NCBI RefSeq assembly: GCF_014643835.1
Contig: NZ_BMKD01000001.1
Coordinates: 620,001 to 684,000 of the forward strand
Direction: 5' to 3'
Origin: Mucilaginibacter rubeus
Lineage (GTDB): Bacteria; Bacteroidota; Bacteroidia; Sphingobacteriales; Sphingobacteriaceae
DNA: 64,000 bases
The notes under the pieces are model-generated. The model searched no databases, was not told where the DNA came from, and saw only the letters and a list, made by a program, of their open reading frames with translations. Shown here in pieces: positions 32,425 to 41,507 of the stretch (position 1 is its first letter; each line of letters starts with the position of its first letter). Made by a program: the position numbers and the translations under genes.

Positions 32425-34269
32425 ATGAGTCTGAAAAAACACATCAATATCCTGTTTAAGGCCACCGCCTTGTTTTGGTTCGGTCTGCCGATTTTTGTAC
32501 AGGCACAAAATATTAAAGTGGTAACCAATCACGTTGGTTATGAAGACAACAAGACAAAACATGCCGTTATAGTTGCCGACAACCGTCTTACATTTACATC
32601 ATTTAACCTCATTGATGCAGATAAGGGTAAAGCTGTATTTACCGGAAAGATCTCTTACAGCGGCCCGGTTGGCAAATGGAAAAAATTTGAGTTTTGGACT
32701 CTTAATTTCAGCAGTTTTACCGTGCCGGGGACTTATAAAATTCAATTCGCTTCACCTAAAGGAATAATTTCATCATACCCTTTTACCATTGGCAAAAATG
32801 TGCTTGAAAAAGCTACTATATCCGATGTAATATATTATTTTAAAGGGCAGCGCAGTTCGGGCCTGCTGGATAAGGCCGATCATCATCTGGTATTACCGGG
32901 CACAACGGATACTATTGACGCGCACGGCGGTTGGTATGATGCCACCGGCGATTATGGCAAGCATTTGTCGCATTTATCATTTTCCAATTATTTTAATCCG
33001 CAGCAGATCTGTTTAACAGCCTTTAGCCTGTTTAAAACATATGAGCTGCTAAACGCCCGCCCGGGAACTGATTTCCGCCAGTTTAACCGCAGGATTTTAG
33101 ACGAAGCCATGTATGGCGCTGATTATTTAGTGCGGATGCAGGCTAAAAATGGCTCATTTTATCGCTCTGTGTCATCGCCCGGCCCCGGGAAATTGCCTAA
33201 GGATAGGGTGATCCAGGCAGATGAAGGCAATTACCGGATTAAACAAACCAAAGACCAGTCGTTTACCAAAACCACCGGGGGCAAAAACTGGCGTGCTTAT
33301 CAGGTCAGTTACCGATCGGGCGGGGGGATTGCTATTGCGGCGCTGGCTATGGCTTCGGCTTATCAAGCGTCGGGTGAGTTTAGTAACGCCGATTATCTGA
33401 AAGCTGCCGAAAATGCCTTTGCTTTTCTGGAAAAGGAAAACCCGCAAATGGACTATGATAAAAAAGAAAATATCCTTGATGATTATTGTGCGCTGAGTGC
33501 CGCTACCGAATTATACAAAGCAACTCACAAGGATATATATAAAGCTGCTACAGAAAAGCGTGCTAACAACCTGCTTAACCGCCTAACCTCATGGAATAAA
33601 TACCAAAATTTTTGGCGCGCTGACGATCGCGACTGGCCTTTTTTTCATCCATCAGATGCTGGCTTGCCTGTAGTAAGCCTGTTGTATTATTATCCCTATG
33701 CTTCTGCGGATCTGCAGGCAAAGATCAAAACAGCAGTAAGAAAGTCAATGGAATTTGAATTGGCTATTACCCACGAAGTGAACAATCCCTTTGGTTACAG
33801 CCGCGAACTGGTGCAGGATACATTGGGCAACCGGCACAGCGCTTTCTTTTTCCCGCATGGCAGTGATGCTTCACCCTGGTGGCAGGGCGAAAACGCGAGA
33901 TTAGGTTCAGTAGCCACTGCTGCACGAATGGCTGCCAGCCTGTTTAAAGATGATAAGACTTTCCATGACCAGCTCTCCGGCTTTGCGATAGATCAGTTGA
34001 ACTGGATCCTGGGCCTGAACCCCTTTGACGCCAGTATGCTGCAGGGCACAGGACATAACAATCCGGCGTATGGCTTTTTTGGCACGTTTGAATATACCAA
34101 CGCACCGGGCGGTATTGTAAATGGCATTACTTCAGGGTTTGATAATGAGGATGATATTGATTTTAATATCCCTTATGTAGTGTCAGGTAAAGATTCCGAC
34201 TGGCGCTGGGCCGAGCAATGGCTTCCACACACGGCCTGGTACCTGCTGGCAGTATCGACGAGTGATTAA
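32425..34269 (+). CDS. Secreted glycoside hydrolase family 9 protein
   Basis: A 614-residue exported glycosidase of the GH9 type (endoglucanase/cellulase superfamily; inverting). Order: signal peptide (ILFKATALFWFGLPIFVQAQ), an N-terminal Ig-like CelD_N domain (about 30-110), then the (alpha/alpha)6 catalytic domain. The catalytic-base region is GGWYDATGDYGKH, with one extra residue between the two aspartates compared with the common GGWYDAGD form. WILGLNPFDASMLQGTGHNN is the substrate-cleft motif, and the proton-donor glutamate is in GFDNEDDIDFN. ATG 32425 begins the signal peptide; 32389 is an alternative. First gene of a three-gene operon; the true glycan is unknown. Confidence 0.9.
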   Translation: MSLKKHINILFKATALFWFGLPIFVQAQNIKVVTNHVGYEDNKTKHAVIVADNRLTFTSFNLIDADKGKAVFTGKISYSGPVGKWKKFEFWTLNFSSFTVPGTYKIQFASPKGIISSYPFTIGKNVLEKATISDVIYYFKGQRSSGLLDKADHHLVLPGTTDTIDAHGGWYDATGDYGKHLSHLSFSNYFNPQQICLTAFSLFKTYELLNARPGTDFRQFNRRILDEAMYGADYLVRMQAKNGSFYRSVSSPGPGKLPKDRVIQADEGNYRIKQTKDQSFTKTTGGKNWRAYQVSYRSGGGIAIAALAMASAYQASGEFSNADYLKAAENAFAFLEKENPQMDYDKKENILDDYCALSAATELYKATHKDIYKAATEKRANNLLNRLTSWNKYQNFWRADDRDWPFFHPSDAGLPVVSLLYYYPYASADLQAKIKTAVRKSMEFELAITHEVNNPFGYSRELVQDTLGNRHSAFFFPHGSDASPWWQGENARLGSVATAARMAASLFKDDKTFHDQLSGFAIDQLNWILGLNPFDASMLQGTGHNNPAYGFFGTFEYTNAPGGIVNGITSGFDNEDDIDFNIPYVVSGKDSDWRWAEQWLPHTAWYLLAVSTSD

Positions 34270-34287
34270 TTGTAAACCATATCTACT

Positions 34288-35421
34288 ATGAAGGAGTTTA
34301 AGATCAGTTTGTGTTTCATCTTCGGGTTACTGTTGGTTTTGCCGATGTTTTCTTTCGCCTTTGATGAACATAAAACACTGGCGATAGGAGCAGCGGCACC
34401 CGATTTTAGTCTGCCCGGTATTGATGGCAAAACTTACACTTTGCAGTCGTTCAGAAATGCTAAAGTGTTAGTTGTGGTTTTTATGTGCAACCATTGCCCT
34501 ACCTCGCAGGCTTATGAAGACAAGGTAATCAAACTAACCAGCGACTATGCACCAAAGGGAGTTGGTGTGGTAGCAATCAATCCTAATAATCCTGCCTCAT
34601 TGCGCTATGATGAATTGGGCTACAGTGATTTAGGCGATTCATTTGAAGAGATGAAAATACGTGCGAAAGATAAAGGCTTTAACTTCCCATATCTGTATGA
34701 TGGCGAAACCGAATCAGCTTCCAATAAATATGGCCCGGTTGCTACCCCTCATATTTTTGTTTTTGATAAAGACAGGAAGCTGCGTTACAATGGACGAATA
34801 GATGATATGGAAAACCCTGCCAAAATACCTAAATCATTGGATGCTCGTAATGCTATTGATGCGGTACTTGGAGGCAAAGAAATAGCAGTACCGGTTACCA
34901 AAACCTTTGGCTGCTCAGTTAAATGGGCGGAGAAAATGAATTGGATAGATAAGGCGCAAATTCAATGGGCAAAGGAGCCGGTAAAACTTGATACCATTAG
35001 CGCCAGCGGAATTGCAATAGTGGTAAAAAATCATTCGGATAGGTTAAGGCTTATCAACCTTTGGGCTACCTGGTGCGGCCCCCGCGTTGCGGAGTTTGAC
35101 GATCTGGTTACCCTAAACAGGCTTTACCGCGACAGGGGACTGGAATTTGTAAGCATCAGCGCTGATGACCCGGCTAATAAAGATAAAGCTCTGAAGTTTT
35201 TACAACGCAAGCAGTCATCAGGTATCAACTACATTTATACAGGCGATGACAAATATAAAATGATAGAGGCAGTAGACCCTAAATGGCATGGAGCTTTACC
35301 TTATACCATGCTGATTGACCCGGATGGGAAGGTTGTATACAGCCATCAGGGCGCTCTCGATCTGGAGGAAGTTAAGAAAGTGATCTGGAATAACCCGATG
35401 ATGGACAGGATCTATAAATAA
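34288..35421 (+). CDS. Exported tandem thioredoxin-fold protein (AhpC/TSA plus TlpA-like)
   Basis: A 377-residue exported protein (signal peptide FKISLCFIFGLLLVLPMFSF) with two thioredoxin-like domains. Domain 1 (about 30-190) is redoxin-like: AAPDFSLPGIDGKTYTLQSF and VVFMCNHCPTS with Cys67 and Cys70. Domain 2 (about 235-377) is TlpA-like: LINLWATWCGPRVAEFDD, where the resolving cysteine of WCxxC is arginine (C263, R266), a one-base TGC to CGC change. Domain 2 is thus monothiol. It sits 18 bases after GH9 and 24 before ThuA, so all three are one operon. Its partner is not known. Confidence 0.85.
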   Translation: MKEFKISLCFIFGLLLVLPMFSFAFDEHKTLAIGAAAPDFSLPGIDGKTYTLQSFRNAKVLVVVFMCNHCPTSQAYEDKVIKLTSDYAPKGVGVVAINPNNPASLRYDELGYSDLGDSFEEMKIRAKDKGFNFPYLYDGETESASNKYGPVATPHIFVFDKDRKLRYNGRIDDMENPAKIPKSLDARNAIDAVLGGKEIAVPVTKTFGCSVKWAEKMNWIDKAQIQWAKEPVKLDTISASGIAIVVKNHSDRLRLINLWATWCGPRVAEFDDLVTLNRLYRDRGLEFVSISADDPANKDKALKFLQRKQSSGINYIYTGDDKYKMIEAVDPKWHGALPYTMLIDPDGKVVYSHQGALDLEEVKKVIWNNPMMDRIYK

Positions 35422-35445
35422 ATCATCAATGCAGAAATTATCGAT

Positions 35446-36204
35446 ATGAAAAAAATAGCCCTGATCTTCAATTTTTGCCTGTTAACTGTCATCAGCGCGT
35501 GGGCACAAAACGCCCCGCGTTTTAAAGTAATAGCTCTGTATGAAAACGGGGGGCATCATATTGAGTATTCAAAAGTGGCAAAAGTATGGCTGGATAAGCT
35601 GGCTGCTGATAGTAATTTTTTTGTCGATTATATTCAAAGTACTGATGGAATTGATGATGCTTTTTTGTCTAATTATCAATTATTTATTCAGCTGGACTAC
35701 CCGCCGTATGCCTGGAAGGAAAAAGCCGTAAAAGCCTTTGAAAAATATATTGATGAGGGTAAAGGAGGCTGGATAGGTTTTCATCACGCAACCCTACTGG
35801 GCGAGTTTGATGGTTACCCGATGTGGAACTGGTTCTGGAATTTTATGGGGGGGATCCGCTATAAAAACTATATAGCTACATTTGCCAAAGGTACTGTCAA
35901 TATCGAAGATCAAAGCCATCCGGTAATGCAAGGCGTTTCACCATCTTTCCTGATTCAGAAGGAAGAGTGGTACACTTATGACAAAGATCCAAGGCCTAAT
36001 GTACATGTGCTGGCCTCGGTAGATGAATCAACCTATGAACCTAAAGACGGCATTACTATGGGTGACCATCCTGTAGTATGGATTAACCCCGGAAAAAAAG
36101 CCCGGAACGTTTACATCTTTATGGGACACTCGCCAGTGCTTTTTGATAGTAAGGATTATACCAGGCTTTTCAGCAATGCTATATTCTGGGCTGCCGGAAA
36201 ATAA
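35446..36204 (+). CDS. ThuA-domain protein, exported
   Basis: A 252-residue exported protein of the ThuA (trehalose-utilisation) class I glutamine amidotransferase-like fold. Signal peptide IALIFNFCLLTVISAWAQ. Family features: ALYENGGHHIEYSKVAKVWL at the start, GGWIGFHHATLLGE in the middle, HPVMQGV, and DHPVVWINPGKKARNVYIFM then GHSP at the end. The catalytic role of ThuA proteins is not settled, but they are common beside glycoside hydrolases. Last gene of the GH9 operon; convergent with the regulator gene after 113 bases. Confidence 0.88.
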   Translation: MKKIALIFNFCLLTVISAWAQNAPRFKVIALYENGGHHIEYSKVAKVWLDKLAADSNFFVDYIQSTDGIDDAFLSNYQLFIQLDYPPYAWKEKAVKAFEKYIDEGKGGWIGFHHATLLGEFDGYPMWNWFWNFMGGIRYKNYIATFAKGTVNIEDQSHPVMQGVSPSFLIQKEEWYTYDKDPRPNVHVLASVDESTYEPKDGITMGDHPVVWINPGKKARNVYIFMGHSPVLFDSKDYTRLFSNAIFWAAGK

Positions 36205-36317
36205 ATACGAAAGTAGCCGGGATTGAGCAAAAGCATTTTTAAAACAAGATGCCTATCGGGGCAGCACTTGTTCGATGTTTAATAGTAGCTGGAAAATAGT
36301 GAAATCTGGAAGCAGTT

Positions 36318-39239
36318 TTACCCGGATTGTTTAGTAACCTCCATCAAAAAGTCGTATAGGTTAGTTTCGGTAGCTAACTGCAGTTTTTTGCGTACCCGGT
36401 AACGGCTGATCTCCACGCCTTTCAACGAAATATTAAGCAACTGCGCTATCTCCTTTGATGAAAGGTTTAACCGCAGGTAAGCACACAGCTTCAAATCGGT
36501 TGAGCTTAAACCGGGGAATTTGGCTTTCATGGTGGTTAAAAAGTTATTATGCACCTGGTCAAAATACATGGAAAAGTTGTCCCAGTCATCATCACTTTTC
36601 CCGGTATCGTTTAATAATTTAAACACACCCCTGAACTGGTATGATGCATCAGGGATATTAAGTTTTTTGATCAATATCATCAGCTCGTCCTTAATATTGA
36701 GCAATAGTTTTCCCCTGTCAACCATTTGCATGGTTAAGGTAGCCAGCTCCTTATTTTTATGAGATAGTTCGGCTTCAAGTTTTTCGTTTTTAAGAGCTAT
36801 GATCTCTTTATCATTCCTGTCAAGTTCAAGACTATGGAGGTAGCTGAGCCTTTTCTGTTCATCTGCATGGCGTTGTTGATACAGCTCGAAACGTTTTTGC
36901 TGTGCCTTTATGCCGATATAAACAATGCAGGCAATGATCAGGAAATAAGCCAGGTAAGCCCAAATAGTTTGGTACCAGGCCGGCTCAACAATAAAAGTAT
37001 AATTGACAGCAGCAGATGCAGTGCCCAAATTATTACGGGCCTTTACCGAAAACGTGTATTTGCCATAAGGAAGGTTGGTGTAATCCTTCTCTGTTTTAAC
37101 CGACCATTGTGACCAGTCTTTATCAAAACCTATCAATTTATAGCTAAACTCTTCATTGCTTTTTTGTGCGAACAGGGTAGATGTATATTCAAAATGAAAG
37201 GAATTCCAGTGGTTGGACAGCGAGGCAATAAGTTGCGTGTTTTGTGCTGATGCGATCCGGTTGTTTTTAACAAAATATCCTCCAAAAATAAGGCTGTCTT
37301 TTTCAGCTATAGCTTTTACTGTAGTAAGCAATACCTTGAGTTTGTTGTTGGAAGATACATACTGTCGGTAATTTAAATGAAATACGCCATTGTTTGAGCC
37401 GATAAAGATGTTCTCCATGTCGTACGGATAAATATACTCTGCCCCCTTTACTGTTTGCCCGGCCAGTTCAGGGAAATAGATCACCTTATAAGATACGTTA
37501 GATGATCTTTTGCCAAAATCAATTACGCCAACCCGCTGGTTGCTGATAAACCAGATATTACCCTTATTGTCTTCTGTAAGGAACTCGATTTTTGCTTTGC
37601 CAAATATAGGTTTGTAAAAAACAGACCGAGCAAAGTCACCCTCGGTGACATTATACTCATAAGCACCTTTTTCGGTGACAGCGATTACTTTGTTTTTAAT
37701 AAAATACACATGATTATTCAGCGCCGATGGTAAGCCGCTTTTTTCGGTATATTGTGTATAGCCAACTACCTTTTTCCTGTCGGCGGATAGCTGCACTTTA
37801 AAAATGCCCCTGTAGGGGTGCGTTGCCCACACGAAGTTGCCCTTATCCACCGCGAGGTTTCCTAACGATTCATAAATACCATTTATTTTTCCTTCAAAGG
37901 TAAATCCGGCACCATTGTATTTTAAGAGTTGAAAGCCGGTGTAAGTCCCCGCTATCACATCTTGAGTAGCAGGGAAAGCTTTCACCATCCACGCCCCCGG
38001 GCCGGGAGTAATCAGTTTAGCCTGGTTATCGTCTACCTGTAAAACACCATCCTGATGACCGGCCAATAAATGCCCGTTAATTTGCGTAAGGCTTAAAACC
38101 TGTCCTTTAGTGTTTGGCACTTCTGCAAAAGCACCTGTGGCCGTGCTGATATCTTTTTGCTGCGCGCCTATCGGTACAGCATATAAGCCGTTCGATGTTC
38201 CGATGAACAGTTTATTGTTGAAGATACTTACCGCATTGCTTTTTACCAGGTTTTCGCGATTGGGATAAATATTTTTAACTGAAGTGTTATAACTGATAAA
38301 ATCGAGCCCATTTTCCAGTCCGAGCCATAAATTACGATCTCTGTCTAACAATATACCATGCACATTATTGTTTTGTAACCCCTGATTGTTGGAGAACTGG
38401 TCTATCGGCTTGCCTTTGCCATCAATAATAATCAGCCCTTTTGCTGATGTACCAATGGCGTACCTGTCGGTGCCAATTTTTTGAATGAAGTTTATAAGAT
38501 CAGTAAGCAGGATTCCATCAATAGCCGTGTTTTTTTTAACCAGTGACGAGCCAGCGACGATAAAGAGGCCATTTTTGCGGGTACTTACCAGTAAGGTGTC
38601 TTTATTAAACTCAGTGATGCCGGTGATGCTCAGCGCCGTTGTGGGTTGTTGAACGGAGGCTTGCCAGCGCGAATCTTTAAAAATAACCAGTCCAATAGCT
38701 TTATCATAAGCAAACAATTTACCGCCGGCCTGGTTTAGCAGCATCCAGCCACCGGGTGCATCAAAGGTGTGCATGGTATTGTTCTTCAGCTCAAAGATAC
38801 ACTCTATGGTCCTGAAGAACACCTCATTATTATGGATAACGATATCCCAGATATCGGCAAACTGCCTTGCTTTTTTGGGCAGGAGTTGTTTAAGCGAATG
38901 AAATTTGAGGATGCCTGCATTGTCAGGAAAAAAATAGCCTACTTCATCCTGTCCGCCAACATAAATACGTCCCCAGGCATCAATAGCTACAGATTTTATG
39001 GCGCTTTTATTAGGAAGCGGATATGTTTTCCAATAACTCCCGTCGAATGTCAGCAGGCCTTCATCATTGGCAAAATAAAGAATCCCATTCTTATCTTGTT
39101 TAATATTCCAAATCTCGCTCCCTGCATTATATTCATTATGCGTGTAGCTTTTGATAGCGGGTGTCCCAATGGTTGTTTGAGCAGAAGATGCGCAGATCGA
39201 CATGCGCAGAACAATAACAAATAGTATGCTTTTTTTCAT
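36318..39239 (-). CDS. Membrane-tethered regulator: propeller sensor, Y_Y_Y domain, TM helix, LuxR-type HTH
   Basis: A 973-residue one-component-like regulator. A signal peptide is followed by a two-component-regulator-type beta-propeller (repeats such as IWNIKQDKNGILYFANDEGL and GILLDRDRNLWLGLENGLDF), a Y_Y_Y domain (EFSYKLIGFDKDWSQW then PYGKYTFSVKARN, about residues 690-750), one TM helix near 766, a coiled coil (about 795-850) and a LuxR/GerE-like HTH (LSSKEIAQLLNISLKGVEIS, about 930-950). There is no histidine kinase or receiver, so periplasmic sensing would act directly on the HTH. It lies next to the GH9 operon and site C is 168 bp upstream of its own start, making it the prime candidate to bind sites A-D. 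Confidence 0.9.
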   Translation of the reverse strand: MKKSILFVIVLRMSICASSAQTTIGTPAIKSYTHNEYNAGSEIWNIKQDKNGILYFANDEGLLTFDGSYWKTYPLPNKSAIKSVAIDAWGRIYVGGQDEVGYFFPDNAGILKFHSLKQLLPKKARQFADIWDIVIHNNEVFFRTIECIFELKNNTMHTFDAPGGWMLLNQAGGKLFAYDKAIGLVIFKDSRWQASVQQPTTALSITGITEFNKDTLLVSTRKNGLFIVAGSSLVKKNTAIDGILLTDLINFIQKIGTDRYAIGTSAKGLIIIDGKGKPIDQFSNNQGLQNNNVHGILLDRDRNLWLGLENGLDFISYNTSVKNIYPNRENLVKSNAVSIFNNKLFIGTSNGLYAVPIGAQQKDISTATGAFAEVPNTKGQVLSLTQINGHLLAGHQDGVLQVDDNQAKLITPGPGAWMVKAFPATQDVIAGTYTGFQLLKYNGAGFTFEGKINGIYESLGNLAVDKGNFVWATHPYRGIFKVQLSADRKKVVGYTQYTEKSGLPSALNNHVYFIKNKVIAVTEKGAYEYNVTEGDFARSVFYKPIFGKAKIEFLTEDNKGNIWFISNQRVGVIDFGKRSSNVSYKVIYFPELAGQTVKGAEYIYPYDMENIFIGSNNGVFHLNYRQYVSSNNKLKVLLTTVKAIAEKDSLIFGGYFVKNNRIASAQNTQLIASLSNHWNSFHFEYTSTLFAQKSNEEFSYKLIGFDKDWSQWSVKTEKDYTNLPYGKYTFSVKARNNLGTASAAVNYTFIVEPAWYQTIWAYLAYFLIIACIVYIGIKAQQKRFELYQQRHADEQKRLSYLHSLELDRNDKEIIALKNEKLEAELSHKNKELATLTMQMVDRGKLLLNIKDELMILIKKLNIPDASYQFRGVFKLLNDTGKSDDDWDNFSMYFDQVHNNFLTTMKAKFPGLSSTDLKLCAYLRLNLSSKEIAQLLNISLKGVEISRYRVRKKLQLATETNLYDFLMEVTKQSG

Positions 39240-39406
39240 TAACGGTTTTCCTGGCGAGGGTTAAAACCCATTGATAATTAGTATTGCCCGGCAAATGCGA
39301 GCCTAATTAACAGCCGTAAATTAATCAACATTTTACATATAATATGTAGTTCGCTAATATTGCTAAGCGAAAAAAACGCATATGTGGTAAACCTGCAATA
39401 GATTGC

Positions 39407-39429
39407 GTAGTGGTATTGTAGAGGCATAG
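39407..39429 (+). promoter_or_regulatory. Site C: direct-repeat element upstream of the Y_Y_Y regulator
   Basis: Half-sites GTAGTGGTAT and GTAGAGGCAT start 11 bp apart. It lies 168 bp upstream of the regulator start and points away from the gene, the same relation as site B to GH9. No clean -7 box was found at the 26-bp distance on either side. Confidence 0.6.
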
Positions 39430-39462
39430 ACTATCTATAAAACCAAAATAGCAATTCTCCAT

Positions 39463-39479
39463 TGTTTGGCTGTCAAACA
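39463..39479. repeat. Small palindrome
   Basis: TGTTTG-GCTGT-CAAACA, between the regulator promoter region and the end of the YeiH-family gene. It may be a weak terminator for the minus-strand YeiH gene or an operator; it has no T-run. Confidence 0.35.
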
Positions 39480-39505
39480 TCTGCAGCGGCATAGAATAGC
39501 ATGAC

Positions 39506-40480
39506 CTAAGCTAAATGCATAACTGCATACAATGCTGCCCCTGATATCGCAATCCAAAGCGCTACTCCCTGCAGAAGCGGCTTCAACCCAACCGATGCCA
39601 ATACCCTGCGTGAAAGGCCTGCACCTATTAAAAATAAGGTAAGCGTTAAACCAGCTTTTGCTATGTTGACTATAAACGGGCTTACCGACTTTATAACGGG
39701 CACATAAGTATTAGCTATCATAGCCAATATGAACAAGCCAATAAAATAAGGAATGCTTACTTTTTTCGATCGGTTCCTGAACAGAAAGGTAGATAGAAAT
39801 GCTACCGGGATGATCCACAGAGCCCGGGCCAGTTTAACAGTAGTGGCTACTTCAAGCGCGTGAGCTCCGTATTTACTTGCTGCACCCACTACTGAGCTGG
39901 TATCATGTATGGCAATAGCGCACCATAAACCAAACTGCGTTTGTGATAAATTAAGATAATGACCTATCAGCGGGAAAACAAACAAGGCTATTGAGTTGAG
40001 GATGAATACGCAACCTAATGCTACAGAAATCTGCTTTTCTTCGGCTTTAATAACGGGCGAAATGGCTGCGATGGCACTCCCGCCACAAATAGCGGTTCCT
40101 GATGAGATTAAAAATGATGTCTTTTTTTCGATGTTTAGCCATTTGCCCATTAGTGTACCAAAGAGTAAAGTTCCGGTTATGGAAGCGATGGTAAACAGAA
40201 TCCCTTCTTTGCCGGCTTGCAATGCGCTGTGTACATTCATGCCGAAACCTAAGCCTACTACTGACACCTGTAATAAAATATGGGTTGCCCTGTGATTAAG
40301 GTGCAGATAGGGATGACCGGAACATTGCGCTACTACCAAACCCAAAAACAATGCTACTGCCGGGCTCATAAAAGGCATCAGGCATAATACAATACAAACT
40401 GCGAATATAATTTTGCGGGCATTTTCATTGATATTCAATAAAAGGCCGCCGGTATTGTTTAGTTGATGTTGGGTATTCAT
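39506..40480 (-). CDS. YeiH-type putative sulfate/anion exporter membrane protein
   Basis: A 324-residue membrane protein with about ten hydrophobic segments, matching the YeiH/Cons_hypoth698 family. Seen features are SFLISSGTAICGGSAIAAIS, CAIAIHDTSSVVGAASKYG (family signature of the central re-entrant region) and the C-terminal KAGLTLTLFLIGAGLSRRVL. Sulfate or sulfonate efflux is the usual annotation but is not well tested. No regulator or sulfur-metabolism gene is adjacent. Confidence 0.88.
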   Translation of the reverse strand: MNTQHQLNNTGGLLLNINENARKIIFAVCIVLCLMPFMSPAVALFLGLVVAQCSGHPYLHLNHRATHILLQVSVVGLGFGMNVHSALQAGKEGILFTIASITGTLLFGTLMGKWLNIEKKTSFLISSGTAICGGSAIAAISPVIKAEEKQISVALGCVFILNSIALFVFPLIGHYLNLSQTQFGLWCAIAIHDTSSVVGAASKYGAHALEVATTVKLARALWIIPVAFLSTFLFRNRSKKVSIPYFIGLFILAMIANTYVPVIKSVSPFIVNIAKAGLTLTLFLIGAGLSRRVLASVGLKPLLQGVALWIAISGAALYAVMHLA

Positions 40481-40576
40481 TTTTCCTTTGTTTTAATGAT
40501 ACAAAGGTGTGAGGAATTACCGCTGGTTTTTTATCATAAAACGCAATCTGTGATAACTAAAAGTTATTATGAACTC

Positions 40577-41431
40577 TTAATAATTTAATGTGCCAAATAC
40601 GCCGTTTTGATAATCGGATAATGCCTGCTCAATTTCTTCGGGTGTGTTCATCACAAAATTATCCTTAGCTGATACGGGTTCGTCAATAGGTTCTGCTGAG
40701 AGGAATAATACCTGCGAATCTTCGGTAGCCATCACTGAAATCTCTTCGTTATTTTTTTCAAATACGATTAGATTATATTGGTTGATGGTTTGTTCATTTA
40801 CATTAACACAGCCATTTATAATATAAAGTAATGCCCAGTAGCCGGGTATGGCTTCAAAGTTTGCCTTTTTACCTTCGGCTATTTTTCCAACTATAGAAAT
40901 AACCGGGGTGAAGTTTTTGATAGGTCCGGTTTTGCCCTCATAATCTCCGCTGGCCAAACTGAAGTCGAGGCCTTCACCAATAAGTACTTTCGGTAGTTCG
41001 CTTGCTTTGGCCGACTGGTAAAAAGGCTCATCCCACTTTTTACTTTTAGGCGCATTGATCCAAAGTTGAATAAGTTCCTGAACGCCACCCTGCTGCAGTA
41101 ATTCGGCAGTGGGGCCCTCGCTGTGCATAATACCTTTGCCTGCAAACATCCATTGTACATCGCCGGCTTTGATGATCTCATCGTTACCCGCATTGTCTTT
41201 ATGGTAACCTTCGCCCTGCAGCATAATAGTGTAAGGGCTAAAGCCTCGATGCGGGTGTGGATGGATGCGCAAGGTTTGACCGGGCGTTATTATCTCCGGC
41301 CCCATGTGATGCAATACAATGAACGGGTTTGCAAACCTAAAATCTTTATGGGGCAGCGGTTGGCGAACGGTTTCTTCGGCAGGAATTTTCTTCTCACGAC
41401 CGGCGAGAATATGAGTGATGACTTTTTTCAT
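40577..41431 (-). CDS. Pirin-family cupin protein
   Basis: A 284-residue bicupin of the pirin family. Metal ligands are visible: HPHPHRGFSPYTIM (two His) and GKGIMHSEGP (His and Glu). It also has FIVLHHMGP and VQELIQLWINAPKSKK typical of pirins, which include quercetin dioxygenases and redox-sensing proteins. Function here is unproven. A pirin beside the YeiH gene, same strand, 96 bases apart, may share its transcript. Confidence 0.92.
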   Translation of the reverse strand: MKKVITHILAGREKKIPAEETVRQPLPHKDFRFANPFIVLHHMGPEIITPGQTLRIHPHPHRGFSPYTIMLQGEGYHKDNAGNDEIIKAGDVQWMFAGKGIMHSEGPTAELLQQGGVQELIQLWINAPKSKKWDEPFYQSAKASELPKVLIGEGLDFSLASGDYEGKTGPIKNFTPVISIVGKIAEGKKANFEAIPGYWALLYIINGCVNVNEQTINQYNLIVFEKNNEEISVMATEDSQVLFLSAEPIDEPVSAKDNFVMNTPEEIEQALSDYQNGVFGTLNY

Positions 41432-41507
41432 TAGGATGATGTTATCGGAATAAAAATAGTTTATTCAGCACATAATACAGCTTGCCAACAAGAAAATTAC
41501 TGTTGTT

